From assembly GCA_002471275.1 (NCBI GenBank), contig DKPQ01000023.1:248001-312000 (forward strand): 64,000 nucleotides of DNA. Direction: 5' to 3'. Of this stretch, positions 51,872 through 60,894 are shown one piece after another (the stretch's first letter is position 1; every line of letters begins with the position of its first letter). The notes beneath the pieces are model-generated. The model made no database searches and had not been told where the DNA came from. It saw nothing but the letters and a program-made list of their open reading frames with translations. The stretch comes from Flammeovirgaceae bacterium UBA7330. Lineage in GTDB: Bacteria > Bacteroidota > Bacteroidia > Cytophagales > Cyclobacteriaceae. Position numbers and translations under genes: made by a program.

Positions 51872-54550
51872 ATGAGCATAGAAGCAAAGTACAGCCCGGT
51901 AGAAAAAGAAGCAAAATGGTATCAATTATGGATGGAGAAGGGATTTTTCAGTGCTAAAGTTAACCCTGACAAAGAACCTTATTCGATCGTAATCCCTCCT
52001 CCAAATGTGACTGGCGTACTTCATATGGGTCACATGCTCAACAATACCATTCAGGACGTATTGATCAGGAAGGCAAGGATGGAAGGTAAAGAAGCCTGCT
52101 GGGTACCAGGTACTGACCATGCATCTATCGCCACAGAAGCCAAGGTGGTACAGATGCTCAGGGAAAAGGGCATCAAAAAAAGTGATCTTTCTCGTGAAGA
52201 ATTCCTCAAGTATGCATGGGAGTGGAGAGAAAAATATGGTGGGATCATCCTGGAACAACTTAAAAAGCTAGGGGCTTCATGCGATTGGGACCGTACGGTA
52301 TTCACCATGGATGACGACTACTACAGGGCGGTCATCAGGGTATTCGTTGACCTCTACAAAAAAGGATATATCTACCGGGGACTTAGGATGATCAACTGGG
52401 ACTGTGAAGCACAGACAGCATTGTCTAATGAAGAGGTGATCTATAAGGAAGATGGAGAGACTGTTTCACTCTATCATATCAAATATCAAATTGAAGGCAG
52501 CAACGAGTACGTCACCATTGCTACCGTAAGACCTGAGACGATCCTGGGTGACTCTGCGATTGCTGTCAATCCCAAAGACCAAAGATATAAACATCTGGTA
52601 GGTAAAAAAGCCCTGGTTCCTTTTATCAATCGACCTATTCCTATCATAGCTGATGACTACGTAGAAACCGACTTTGGAACAGGTTGCTTGAAAGTAACCC
52701 CTGCTCATGACGTAAATGACTACGAAATAGGCCTGAGACATGACCTTGAAGTCATCGACACCATCAACCTGGACGGAACACTTAATGAGAAATGTGAAGT
52801 CTCAAAATTTGTTGGAAAAGACCGGTTTAAAGTACGGAAAGAGATCGTGAAAGATCTGAATGAGGCTGGCTTACTGGTAAAGGAAGATCAGATGGTGACA
52901 AGGATTGGTCGATCCGAACGAACCAACACGGTCGTGGAGCCAAAACTTTCCTTGCAGTGGTTCATCAAGATGAAGAAAATCAGCAAAACGGCCCACCAGG
53001 TGGTGATGGATGACGAGATCCAGTTATACCCTTCCAAATTTAAGAATACCTATAACCACTGGATGGAAAATGTAAAGGACTGGTGTATTTCCCGTCAGCT
53101 TTGGTGGGGTCAGCGAATACCAGCCTACTATTATGGTACTGGCGATGAAGAATACGTGGTTGCAGAAGATCAGGAAACAGCACTCGAAATGGCCAGAGAA
53201 AAATCTGGTAACTCCGGCCTGAGCCTTTCAGATCTCAAACAAGATGAGGATGTTCTGGACACCTGGGCATCGTCCTGGCTTTTTCCAATTACGTCATTCA
53301 AGGGTTTTGAAGATGAATATTATGATAGTGAATCTGGAAAAATCAAGCCCGGTACAAATAAAGAACTTGACTACTTCTATCCTACCAAAGTATTGGTAAC
53401 TGCTCCGGAGATATTATTCTTCTGGGTAGCCAGGATGATCATTGCAGGCTATGAATACATTGATAAAAAGCCATTTGAAGACGTCTATCTTACGGGGATT
53501 GTAAGAGATAAGCAAAGGCGAAAAATGTCCAAATCATTGGGCAACTCCCCTGATCCGCTCGATCTGATCAAAACATACGGTGCGGATGGTGTCAGAACGG
53601 GAATGCTATTTTCCTCGCCAGCAGGAAATGACCTGCTCTTTGATGAAAAGCTTGTGGAGCAGGGTCGAAACTTTGCTAATAAGATCTGGAACGCATACCG
53701 TCTGGTAAAAGGTTGGGAAATCGTAGACAGGCAACCAGACGAAGTCAATGCACAAGCCATTGCGTGGTTTGACGCCAGGCTACAACAGGGGCTCAAAGAA
53801 GTTGAAGAGCACTTTTCAACTTACAGGATCTCTGATGCACTGATGGCAGCATATAAGCTCATCTGGAACGACTTCTGTAGCTGGTACCTGGAATGGATCA
53901 AACCAGTTTATGGCGACCCGATTGATCAGTTTACATACGACAAGACCACTGATTTTTTCAGATCACTGATGAAGATCCTTCATCCTTTTATGCCATTTAT
54001 CACTGAGGAGATCTGGCAGGATATTAAAACCAAGGAGGATACATACCTGATTGTATCGGAATGGCCGGTGAAAAAGGACTACCAGGACGATCATCTGAAC
54101 GATGCTCAGTTACTTTTTGATCTCACCGGTGAAATAAGAAATATCAGGAATCAAAAGGGGTTGTCGCCTAAAGATGCACTTGAACTTAACATTAAGACCA
54201 ATTCTGCAGGGAAATTCGATAAGATCAAGCGCTCCCTGCAAAAAATGGCTAATCTCTCTGATATTTCCGTTGTGGCTTCCAAACCGGAAAACTGTCTCAG
54301 CTTTGTTTACCAATCTGATGAATTTTACTTACCGGTGACAGAAACCATTGATGTAGAATCGGAGAAAAAGAAACTGGAGGAAGAATTGAAATACACTGAA
54401 GGTTTCCTCAACTCGGTGAACAAGAAATTATCCAATCAGAAATTTGTTGAAGGGGCACCGGCAAAGGTGGTGGAAATGGAACGCAAGAAGAAGGAGGATG
54501 CCGAAGCAAAGATCAAAGCGATCAAAGCAAGTTTATCTACCCTTAGCTGA
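51872..54550 (+). CDS. valS: Valyl-tRNA synthetase
   Basis: It charges tRNA-Val; cytoplasmic, 892 aa. Class I signatures are LHMGHMLNN (HIGH motif, near residue 49) and RRKMSKSLGNSPDP (KMSKS, near 550). The editing domain lies between (TVRPETILGDSAIAVNP). The C-terminal ~70 residues form the Val-arm coiled coil (SEKKKLEEELKYTEG onward). The ATG at 51872 is preferred over an in-frame TTG at 51851 because MSIEAKYSPVEKEAKWY is the expected start. Confidence 0.97.
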   Translation: MSIEAKYSPVEKEAKWYQLWMEKGFFSAKVNPDKEPYSIVIPPPNVTGVLHMGHMLNNTIQDVLIRKARMEGKEACWVPGTDHASIATEAKVVQMLREKGIKKSDLSREEFLKYAWEWREKYGGIILEQLKKLGASCDWDRTVFTMDDDYYRAVIRVFVDLYKKGYIYRGLRMINWDCEAQTALSNEEVIYKEDGETVSLYHIKYQIEGSNEYVTIATVRPETILGDSAIAVNPKDQRYKHLVGKKALVPFINRPIPIIADDYVETDFGTGCLKVTPAHDVNDYEIGLRHDLEVIDTINLDGTLNEKCEVSKFVGKDRFKVRKEIVKDLNEAGLLVKEDQMVTRIGRSERTNTVVEPKLSLQWFIKMKKISKTAHQVVMDDEIQLYPSKFKNTYNHWMENVKDWCISRQLWWGQRIPAYYYGTGDEEYVVAEDQETALEMAREKSGNSGLSLSDLKQDEDVLDTWASSWLFPITSFKGFEDEYYDSESGKIKPGTNKELDYFYPTKVLVTAPEILFFWVARMIIAGYEYIDKKPFEDVYLTGIVRDKQRRKMSKSLGNSPDPLDLIKTYGADGVRTGMLFSSPAGNDLLFDEKLVEQGRNFANKIWNAYRLVKGWEIVDRQPDEVNAQAIAWFDARLQQGLKEVEEHFSTYRISDALMAAYKLIWNDFCSWYLEWIKPVYGDPIDQFTYDKTTDFFRSLMKILHPFMPFITEEIWQDIKTKEDTYLIVSEWPVKKDYQDDHLNDAQLLFDLTGEIRNIRNQKGLSPKDALELNIKTNSAGKFDKIKRSLQKMANLSDISVVASKPENCLSFVYQSDEFYLPVTETIDVESEKKKLEEELKYTEGFLNSVNKKLSNQKFVEGAPAKVVEMERKKKEDAEAKIKAIKASLSTLS

Positions 54551-54693
54551 TAAATCCAATGGTTTTTGACTGATTAACTGAGATTTTTAACAACATTTCT
54601 GTTATTTACTGATTTAATTATCAATTTTTCACTATTCATTTTATAAAATTCATATTTTTCTGTATATTTCCTTGAAAGTTAATTCAAGGAACC

Positions 54694-56121
54694 GTGTTGA
54701 CAGAAAATTATGAATACAAAGAGCACTATGATGAGATGCTCGATGAAAATGGAAATTGCAGGCCCCACTACCAGGCATTTAGAGAAGCCTTAGAAACATT
54801 CAGCAACCGGAAGTTGCATCAGTTGCAATACTCTACTGATAAAGCTCAGGTATCAATGGGTATGACCTTTAATGTATATCATGACAATAAAGGCATTGAA
54901 AAGATTTTACATCTTGATCTGGTTCCCAGGATCATTAGTGGGTCTGAGTGGGACATCATTAACCGCGGTTTACAGCAGCGGATCACGGCACTTAATATGT
55001 TCATTCAGGATATCTACAATGAACGCAAAATCCTGAAAGACAAGATCATTCCCAGTGAACTAGTTTTATCAAGCAGTGATTACCTGGAACCATGTATTGG
55101 CCTTACTCCTCCGAGAGGAATTTGGTGCCACATCACTGGCAGTGACATCGTGAGAGATAAGTCGGGAAAGTTTTTTGTTCTTGAAGACAATCTCAGGTGC
55201 CCATCCGGGGTATCCTATATGCTGGAGAATCGGGAAATCATCAAGCAGGCTTTTCCTAATTTATTTGCCAGCATGGGTGTGCAACCTGTTTCAGACTATT
55301 GTGGCAATCTGTTGAGCATGCTACAATCGCTGAGCACTCAGGTGCAGCCGAATGTGGTAGTGCTTACTCCTGGTATTTATAATTCAGCTTATTTCGAACA
55401 CTCTTACATAGCGCAACAGATGGGAGTTGAGTTAGTCACCGGACAGGATTTGATTGTAAAGGATGACTTTGTATACATGCAAACCACAAAAGGTCTTCAG
55501 CAGGTAGATGTGATTTACAGACGAATTGACGATACATTCATTGACCCTTTGGTTTTCAATCCTGATTCTATGCTAGGTGTACCTGGCATCTTCGAAGCTT
55601 ATAAAAAAGGGAACGTAGCCCTTACCAATGCACCGGGTACAGGAGTTGCTGATGACAAAGCTGTTTACGCTTATGTGCCCCGGATCATTAAATATTACCT
55701 GAATGAGGATCCTATCATCGAAAATGTACCAACCTATCTTTGTTCGGAAGAGAAGGATTTAAAATATGTGTTGGAGAATATTGAAAAGCTGGTGGTTAAG
55801 GAAACCAATGCCGCGGGTGGATATGGCATGATGATCGGACCGAAAGCTACCAAAGACGAGCATGAAAAGTTTCGCAAAAAAGTAAAGGCCTCTCCAAGGA
55901 AATACATAGCACAACCGACCCTCTCTTTGTCTACCGTGCCAACCCTTTCCAGCAAAGGCATAGCTCCCCGGCACGTAGATCTCAGACCGTATATACTTTA
56001 TGGCGAAAACATCAAAGTGATACCAGGAGCATTGACCAGGGTAGCTCTGGTAAAGGGGTCGTTGGTTGTAAATTCATCGCAAGGTGGTGGAAGTAAAGAT
56101 ACGTGGGTTCTAATTGATTAA
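54694..56121 (+). CDS. Circularly permuted ATP-grasp protein (DUF404/DUF407), Anbu cluster
   Basis: A 475-aa circularly permuted type 2 ATP-grasp protein, cytoplasmic, first gene of a four-gene cluster. Landmarks: LEPCIGLTPPRGIWCHITGSD (around residue 130), VLEDNLRCPSGVSYMLENR (around 165), DVIYRRIDDTFIDPLVF and VKETNAAGGYGM. ATP-grasp ligases join carboxylates to amines; in this family the product is unknown but a peptide or amide bond is predicted. The start is GTG (54694), with TTG right after it. It is separated from the alpha-E gene by 6 nt. Confidence 0.9.
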   Translation: MLTENYEYKEHYDEMLDENGNCRPHYQAFREALETFSNRKLHQLQYSTDKAQVSMGMTFNVYHDNKGIEKILHLDLVPRIISGSEWDIINRGLQQRITALNMFIQDIYNERKILKDKIIPSELVLSSSDYLEPCIGLTPPRGIWCHITGSDIVRDKSGKFFVLEDNLRCPSGVSYMLENREIIKQAFPNLFASMGVQPVSDYCGNLLSMLQSLSTQVQPNVVVLTPGIYNSAYFEHSYIAQQMGVELVTGQDLIVKDDFVYMQTTKGLQQVDVIYRRIDDTFIDPLVFNPDSMLGVPGIFEAYKKGNVALTNAPGTGVADDKAVYAYVPRIIKYYLNEDPIIENVPTYLCSEEKDLKYVLENIEKLVVKETNAAGGYGMMIGPKATKDEHEKFRKKVKASPRKYIAQPTLSLSTVPTLSSKGIAPRHVDLRPYILYGENIKVIPGALTRVALVKGSLVVNSSQGGGSKDTWVLID

Positions 56122-56127
56122 AATTGT

Positions 56128-57114
56128 ATGTTAAGTAGAGTAGCTGATTCATTATTCTGGTTGGGCCGATATACGGAACGAGCTGAAAACTATGCGCGAT
56201 TTATAGATGTAAATTTCAACCTGTCTCTAGACCTCCCACCCGGAATCAGGGAGCAATGGGCTCCACTGTTGCTGGCCACGGGAGACAACGACCATTTCCT
56301 GAAGCTTTATAAAACAGTGAACAGGGAAAATGCCATTCGGTTTCTCGCTTTTGATGAACGAAACCCAAACAGTATCTTAACCTCAATCACAAAATCCCGG
56401 GAAAATGCACGTATTGTAAGGGAAAACATCTCAAAAGAAACCTGGGAGGTATTGAATGACCTGTACCATTACATTCATGACCTGGTAAAGAAGCGGGTTT
56501 GGAAAAAAGAAGATCCACACAGCTTTTTTAATTCCATTAAAAAACAAATTCAGCTATTAAATGGGATAGCATACGATACAGTACCCAGAACCCAGGGCTG
56601 GTATTTCACAAGACTTGGCCAGTTTATGGAACGAGCAGATAAGACATCAAGGATCCTTGATGTAAAGTATCATTTCCTTTTGCCCTCGGTAGAAGAAGTA
56701 GGTTCACCACTTGATTACTTGCATTGGGCAGCTCTCTTGAAATCTGTGAGTGCTTTTAACGCCTATCGTCGGGTATATGGCAAAATTGCACCAACCACAA
56801 TTGTAGAATATCTTGTGCTGAACAAATATTTCCCAAGGTCTATTCTGTTCTGTCTGATCAATGTAGAGACATGCTTACTGGAGATATCAGAATACAAAGG
56901 CAGAGGTTACTCCAATAGTGCGGAAAAAGCCATTGGCAACCTTAGAGCAGACTTGGAATATGCAGACATCGGCGAGGTGTTTGAGTTCGGGCTTCATGAG
57001 TATCTGGATCAGCTTCAGATACGACTTAATGACATTTCATCAGCAATCTATGAGCAATATTTCAAGATTCGGCCTAACTTGGTCGCCGACAGTCAATCAC
57101 AATCACAATCATGA
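56128..57114 (+). CDS. Alpha-E domain protein (DUF403), Anbu cluster
   Basis: A 328-aa, largely helical protein with the hallmark N-terminus MLSRVADSLFWLGRYTERAEN and the later QFMERADKTSRILDVKYHF. This domain accompanies circularly permuted ATP-grasp proteins nearly always and is often fused to them. No catalytic role is known; it probably forms a complex with the ATP-grasp partner. Its stop overlaps the Anbu start by 4 nt. Confidence 0.92.
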   Translation: MLSRVADSLFWLGRYTERAENYARFIDVNFNLSLDLPPGIREQWAPLLLATGDNDHFLKLYKTVNRENAIRFLAFDERNPNSILTSITKSRENARIVRENISKETWEVLNDLYHYIHDLVKKRVWKKEDPHSFFNSIKKQIQLLNGIAYDTVPRTQGWYFTRLGQFMERADKTSRILDVKYHFLLPSVEEVGSPLDYLHWAALLKSVSAFNAYRRVYGKIAPTTIVEYLVLNKYFPRSILFCLINVETCLLEISEYKGRGYSNSAEKAIGNLRADLEYADIGEVFEFGLHEYLDQLQIRLNDISSAIYEQYFKIRPNLVADSQSQSQS

Positions 57115-57869
57115 CGTACTGCCTTGGGATTCTCAGTAAGGAAGGCATCGCCGGACTTGCCGATACACGAATAACCTCCGGAAATGATACTACGGTTGCT
57201 AAAAAAATCTTTACGGTTCAAAGAAAGAACCATTCGTTCTTTATCATGACCTCAGGCCTCAGGTCTGTACGTGATAAGGCTCTAACATACTTCACAGAAG
57301 TGGTGGAGGACGATGATGAAAGCTTCAACAAACTCTACAAAGCCGTAAATAAGTTTGGGGAACAGGTAAAGCGCGTTGCAGATGAGGACAAAGCATCCAT
57401 TGAAGAAGCTGGCATGTATTTTAACCTGTTTGCCATTGTAGGCGGTCAGTTGGAAAAAGATGATGCGCCTAAACTATATCTGCTTTACCCTCAGGGAAAC
57501 TGGATAGAAATTGGTCCTGGCACACCCTATGTCATCATTGGTAACACCGGCTTTGGAAATCCAATTCTAAAGCGGTCCATCACCTATGAAACACCGTTGG
57601 AGTTTGGCCTTAAAAGTGGATTTCTTTCATTTGATGCCACGCGTATATCTGCCAATGATGTAGATTATCCTATCGATACAATCGTGCTGAAGCGAAACAC
57701 TTTTAACATGATTGAACATCGCTTTACAGAAAAAGATCTTGGGCATATTTCAGAATTTTGGAATAGCCGTTTAAAAGATGGTATTGAAAGGATACCAGCC
57801 GTAGCGCTGAAAAGAGCATTTGAGAATGAGGATGTTCAGATGAGCATAACATTGAAAAATGAAGCTTAA
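57111..57869 (+). CDS. Anbu-type proteasome-like Ntn hydrolase
   Basis: A 252-aa predicted peptidase of the 20S-proteasome beta-like fold, the Anbu branch. After removal of Met1, Thr becomes residue 1 (MTYCLGILS). LADTRITSG provides Asp17 and AKKIFTV the Lys near position 31, matching the Thr1/Asp17/Lys33 catalytic set of proteasomal subunits. It probably assembles into a ring or helical oligomer in the cytoplasm. Neighbours (ATP-grasp, alpha-E, transglutaminase) are exactly the conserved Anbu set, hinting at a peptide- or amide-based modification system. Physiological substrate unknown. Confidence 0.9.
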   Translation: MTYCLGILSKEGIAGLADTRITSGNDTTVAKKIFTVQRKNHSFFIMTSGLRSVRDKALTYFTEVVEDDDESFNKLYKAVNKFGEQVKRVADEDKASIEEAGMYFNLFAIVGGQLEKDDAPKLYLLYPQGNWIEIGPGTPYVIIGNTGFGNPILKRSITYETPLEFGLKSGFLSFDATRISANDVDYPIDTIVLKRNTFNMIEHRFTEKDLGHISEFWNSRLKDGIERIPAVALKRAFENEDVQMSITLKNEA

Positions 57870-58680
57870 AATCATACATCAAACCACTTACAATTACAGC
57901 AGCAAAGTATTTGTTGAACCACAACATTTCTATTTTTATCCACTCCCCAGAAACTACATTACTTTAGATAGTTTCGAACTGAAAATTGATCCTGCCAGCT
58001 CCGGATTGGCACAAAGAGTTGATGCAGAGGATAATCTGTACCATCAGTGTTGGTTTAATGAAATGCAGGACCACATTAAAATCACTGCTGAAATAGAAGT
58101 GGAATCCGAGGAGATCAACCCTTACAATTTTCTATTAGAAGAGCAAACAAAGACTCCCTACACGAAAGCATTGGATATCTTCCTTGAGAAAGAGACTCTT
58201 CCTGATCAGATAAACAAATGGTTGAGTGATCTGCAAGATGCAAGCGATGACAACCTGATTACTTTTATTACTTACTTAAACAAAGAAATCAACCTCAACT
58301 GGGACCATGAATCCAGGTATGAGTCAGATTTGATGACTCCTACAAAATGTTTCGAAACTAAAAGGGGAAGTTGCAGGGACCTCAGCTGGATGATGATCAA
58401 TATGCTGAGAAGCAAAGACATCCCTGCAAGGTTTGTCAGCGGATACGCCTTCAATAATGAACTTGGAGAAGGGCATGAACTCCATGCATGGATTGAAGCC
58501 TGGGTACCAGGAGCTGGTTGGGTACCCCTTGATCCCAGCGCCGGCCTACTGGCAACAAATAGCTACATTCCCGTAGTATCAAGTTATCATCCTGCTAACA
58601 CATTTCCCGTGCAGGGATCGTTTAGAGGGAATGCTGAAGCAAGCCTTGATTTCAAGGTTGAGATTCAGGAAATAAAATAG
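57859..58680 (+). CDS. Transglutaminase-like cysteine protease, Anbu cluster
   Basis: A 273-aa protein with the bacterial transglutaminase N-terminal domain (about 1-90: LKIIHQTTYNYSSKVFVEPQHF) and the papain-like core. The triad is complete: C172 in KRGSCRDLSW, H209 in GHELHAWIEAW and D225 in VPLDPSAG. There is no signal peptide. Members cleave or form amide bonds; in the Anbu cluster it may reverse the ATP-grasp product or act on the same substrate. It overlaps the Anbu gene by 11 nt. Confidence 0.92.
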   Translation: MKLKIIHQTTYNYSSKVFVEPQHFYFYPLPRNYITLDSFELKIDPASSGLAQRVDAEDNLYHQCWFNEMQDHIKITAEIEVESEEINPYNFLLEEQTKTPYTKALDIFLEKETLPDQINKWLSDLQDASDDNLITFITYLNKEINLNWDHESRYESDLMTPTKCFETKRGSCRDLSWMMINMLRSKDIPARFVSGYAFNNELGEGHELHAWIEAWVPGAGWVPLDPSAGLLATNSYIPVVSSYHPANTFPVQGSFRGNAEASLDFKVEIQEIK

Positions 58681-58734
58681 TTTGCCGACTATCAATTTGA
58701 TTTTCATTATTTTCACGGCTTCAATTAAGATTCA

Positions 58735-59787
58735 ATGATCAAGTTAGCAATAATAGGTGTTGGGAATTGTGCCTCCTCACTCATCCAGGGCATAGAATAC
58801 TACAAAGACAAAAAGAACAAAACAGGTTTCATCGCTGAAAAGATCTTTGGCTATGAAATTGGAGACGTTGAAATCGTCGGGGCGATAGACATAGATCAAA
58901 GAAAAATAGGCAAAGATGTATCTGAAGCCATTTTTACTGACCCTAACTGTGCGGTAAAGTTCTGCGATGTCCCTAAAAAGAATGTTGAAGTTATGAAAGG
59001 CGAAGTCTATGACGGCGTAGCCAAACACATGACGGATTCTTTTAAAGTAGATGACAATCAAAAGAGTGTGGACGTTGCAGCTTATCTGAAATCTGCCGAT
59101 GCGGATTTTGCAATTTGCTATCTACCGGTTGGAAGTGAAGAAGCAGTTAGGTTCTACGCCCAAAAATCGCTGGAAGCAGGGGTTGGCTTTATCAATGCCA
59201 TTCCGGTCTTTGTATGTTCCACTGATGAATGGAGCAAGAAATACGCTGATGCAGGATTGGTTTGTATTGGGGATGATATCAAAGCACAATTTGGTGCTAC
59301 ATATACTCATCGGATATTGACAGAAAGCCTGCTCAAAAGGGGTATTGCCATCGATGATATGTACCAATTGAATGTTGGAGGAAACACAGACTTCGAAAAC
59401 ATGATTGATGAAGAGAGGCTCACAAATAAAAGAATCTCTAAAACCACAGCAGTGGATTCACTGTTTGGTGATACTGAAAAACCTCCTGTAAGAATCGGCC
59501 CCAGTGATTACATCCCTCACCTGAATGACACTAAAATCTGCTATATCAATATTCATGGCAGACAGTTTGGTGATCAAAAAATTGAAATTGACCTGAAGCT
59601 GAAGGTTGAGGATAGTCCTAACAGTGCTGGTATTATGATTGATGTGGTGCGATTGGCCAAAGGAGCCAAAGACAAAGGCATGAAAGGTGAAGTTTCCATT
59701 ATTTCTTCCTTTGGATTTAAGCATCCAAAGGTGAAGATGCATGAAGATCAGATCTATCCCCAGCTACAGGAATTTATGAATAGCTAG
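58735..59787 (+). CDS. ino1: Myo-inositol-1-phosphate synthase
   Basis: It converts glucose 6-phosphate to inositol 1-phosphate with NAD. The 350-aa short (archaeal/bacterial) form has the Rossmann start IIGVGNCASSLIQGIEYY, the NAIPVFVCS and GDDIKAQFGATYTHR segments (around 165-190), and LNVGGNTDFENM. It is the first committed step for inositol lipids, and a nucleotidyltransferase gene converges on it with 4 nt of overlap. Confidence 0.93.
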   Translation: MIKLAIIGVGNCASSLIQGIEYYKDKKNKTGFIAEKIFGYEIGDVEIVGAIDIDQRKIGKDVSEAIFTDPNCAVKFCDVPKKNVEVMKGEVYDGVAKHMTDSFKVDDNQKSVDVAAYLKSADADFAICYLPVGSEEAVRFYAQKSLEAGVGFINAIPVFVCSTDEWSKKYADAGLVCIGDDIKAQFGATYTHRILTESLLKRGIAIDDMYQLNVGGNTDFENMIDEERLTNKRISKTTAVDSLFGDTEKPPVRIGPSDYIPHLNDTKICYINIHGRQFGDQKIEIDLKLKVEDSPNSAGIMIDVVRLAKGAKDKGMKGEVSIISSFGFKHPKVKMHEDQIYPQLQEFMNS

Positions 59788-60518
59788 TCGAGACTCAGGT
59801 CCAGGCTATTCTGATAGTCATCCAGGTTATCTACGTCATTCCAGCTACTTCCAATGACTTCGGTAAGCGCTGCTTTGTTCTCAGCTGCAAGTGCATACAC
59901 CATGTTGGATATTGAATATTGCTGTTTTGCAAAGCAAGCTTCAAAAGCATCAAATACTTTCGGGCTCATCTCAAATAGCCCTGTATCGAAGTAATTATAT
60001 TCTGTGAGCTCTTTTCCAATCCTGCTGATCAACCCCTCTTTGCCTAATACCTTTGTTACATCATCTAGATCGATGTGTTGATTATGAGGGCCTGGTTTAT
60101 CTACTGCCAGATATAAATTTGATTTGTGGAAATCTTTTTCTGCATTCGTGAAAGCAGAAATCAATGACCCATTGAATACGTGATCTGCCATGGTCAATAG
60201 AAATGACTTCAAATCCTTTTTCTTGACCCACTCCCGGGCCTTATAGACAGATAAACCATTCTCAAATTCAAACTGATCATTGAAGACAGAATCTATGGTG
60301 ACAGGGTAAATGGACAGTAACCTTTTAATCTCTTCCTCAATGGCTTCCTTATTATGGCCGGTTATTACACAGAAGTGATCAACCCCATAATTAGTGAACA
60401 AGGTAATATGTCGTTCGAGAAGCGTCTGGCCATTGATTTTTAACAGTGTCTTGGGTTTTCCGGTATCCAGTCTGGTATTTTTTCCTGCAGCCAGGATTAC
60501 ACAACCTGATTTGATCAT
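59784..60518 (-). CDS. Sugar/inositol-phosphate nucleotidyltransferase-like protein
   Basis: A 244-aa NTP-transferase domain. The N-terminus CVILAAGKNTRLDTGKPKTL is the LAAGxGTR...KP signature; acidic MADHVF (near 115) provides the metal Asp. It resembles CTP:inositol-1-phosphate cytidylyltransferase and other sugar-phosphate nucleotidyltransferases. The adjacency to ino1 favours inositol phosphate as substrate, but this is inference. The stop codons overlap as CTAG. The usual fused CDP-alcohol phosphotransferase domain is missing. Confidence 0.78.
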   Translation of the reverse strand: MIKSGCVILAAGKNTRLDTGKPKTLLKINGQTLLERHITLFTNYGVDHFCVITGHNKEAIEEEIKRLLSIYPVTIDSVFNDQFEFENGLSVYKAREWVKKKDLKSFLLTMADHVFNGSLISAFTNAEKDFHKSNLYLAVDKPGPHNQHIDLDDVTKVLGKEGLISRIGKELTEYNYFDTGLFEMSPKVFDAFEACFAKQQYSISNMVYALAAENKAALTEVIGSSWNDVDNLDDYQNSLDLSLD

Positions 60519-60764
60519 CTATTAATTATTGATTACGACTTCCAACAAAGTGCAAATATTAAATTAATACCCGAATAACATCGGACACTTTGGACTTTGA
60601 ATTGCACAATACAACCTAAAATGATTTTATTGGGTCGTTACATGGACGTGATGTCCCTGTTTAAACCAACAGGATTTGGAATAATTAAATGCTTTATAAC
60701 TCGTTTTCAATATTTATGTGGCGATCTTTCACACTAAACCAGCAATTAACATGATGAATAATTC

Positions 60765-60772
60765 TACCTTTG
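60765..60772 (+). promoter_or_regulatory. Possible -7 promoter element of spt operon
   Basis: TACCTTTG matches TAnnTTTG. It implies a leader of roughly 115 nt before the ATG at 60895. No clear TTG lies at the right distance upstream. Confidence 0.35.
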
Positions 60773-60803
60773 CATCACTCCTCTTGTTGAAAGAGTAAAG
60801 AAT

Positions 60804-60817
60804 TAAAGTTAACTTTA
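60804..60817. promoter_or_regulatory. 14-bp perfect palindrome in the spt leader
   Basis: TAAAGTTAACTTTA is fully self-complementary and lies 32 nt past the candidate -7 element and 78 nt before the start codon, a plausible repressor site. Confidence 0.4.
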
Positions 60818-60894
60818 TCAATCGTTAACACTGAGTTCAACTTAACCAATCATTACCCCAGAATAAAACTTTATCTACTCCTTAAATTGATTTG

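Larger units (their letters stand above)
60519..60894. other. 376-bp intergenic region between divergent nucleotidyltransferase and spt genes
   Basis: I find no gene here. It contains a promoter-like TACCTTTG (60765-60772) and a 14-bp perfect palindrome (60804-60817), both on the spt side and listed separately. The rest is A/T-rich without obvious repeats or a terminator. Confidence 0.7.
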
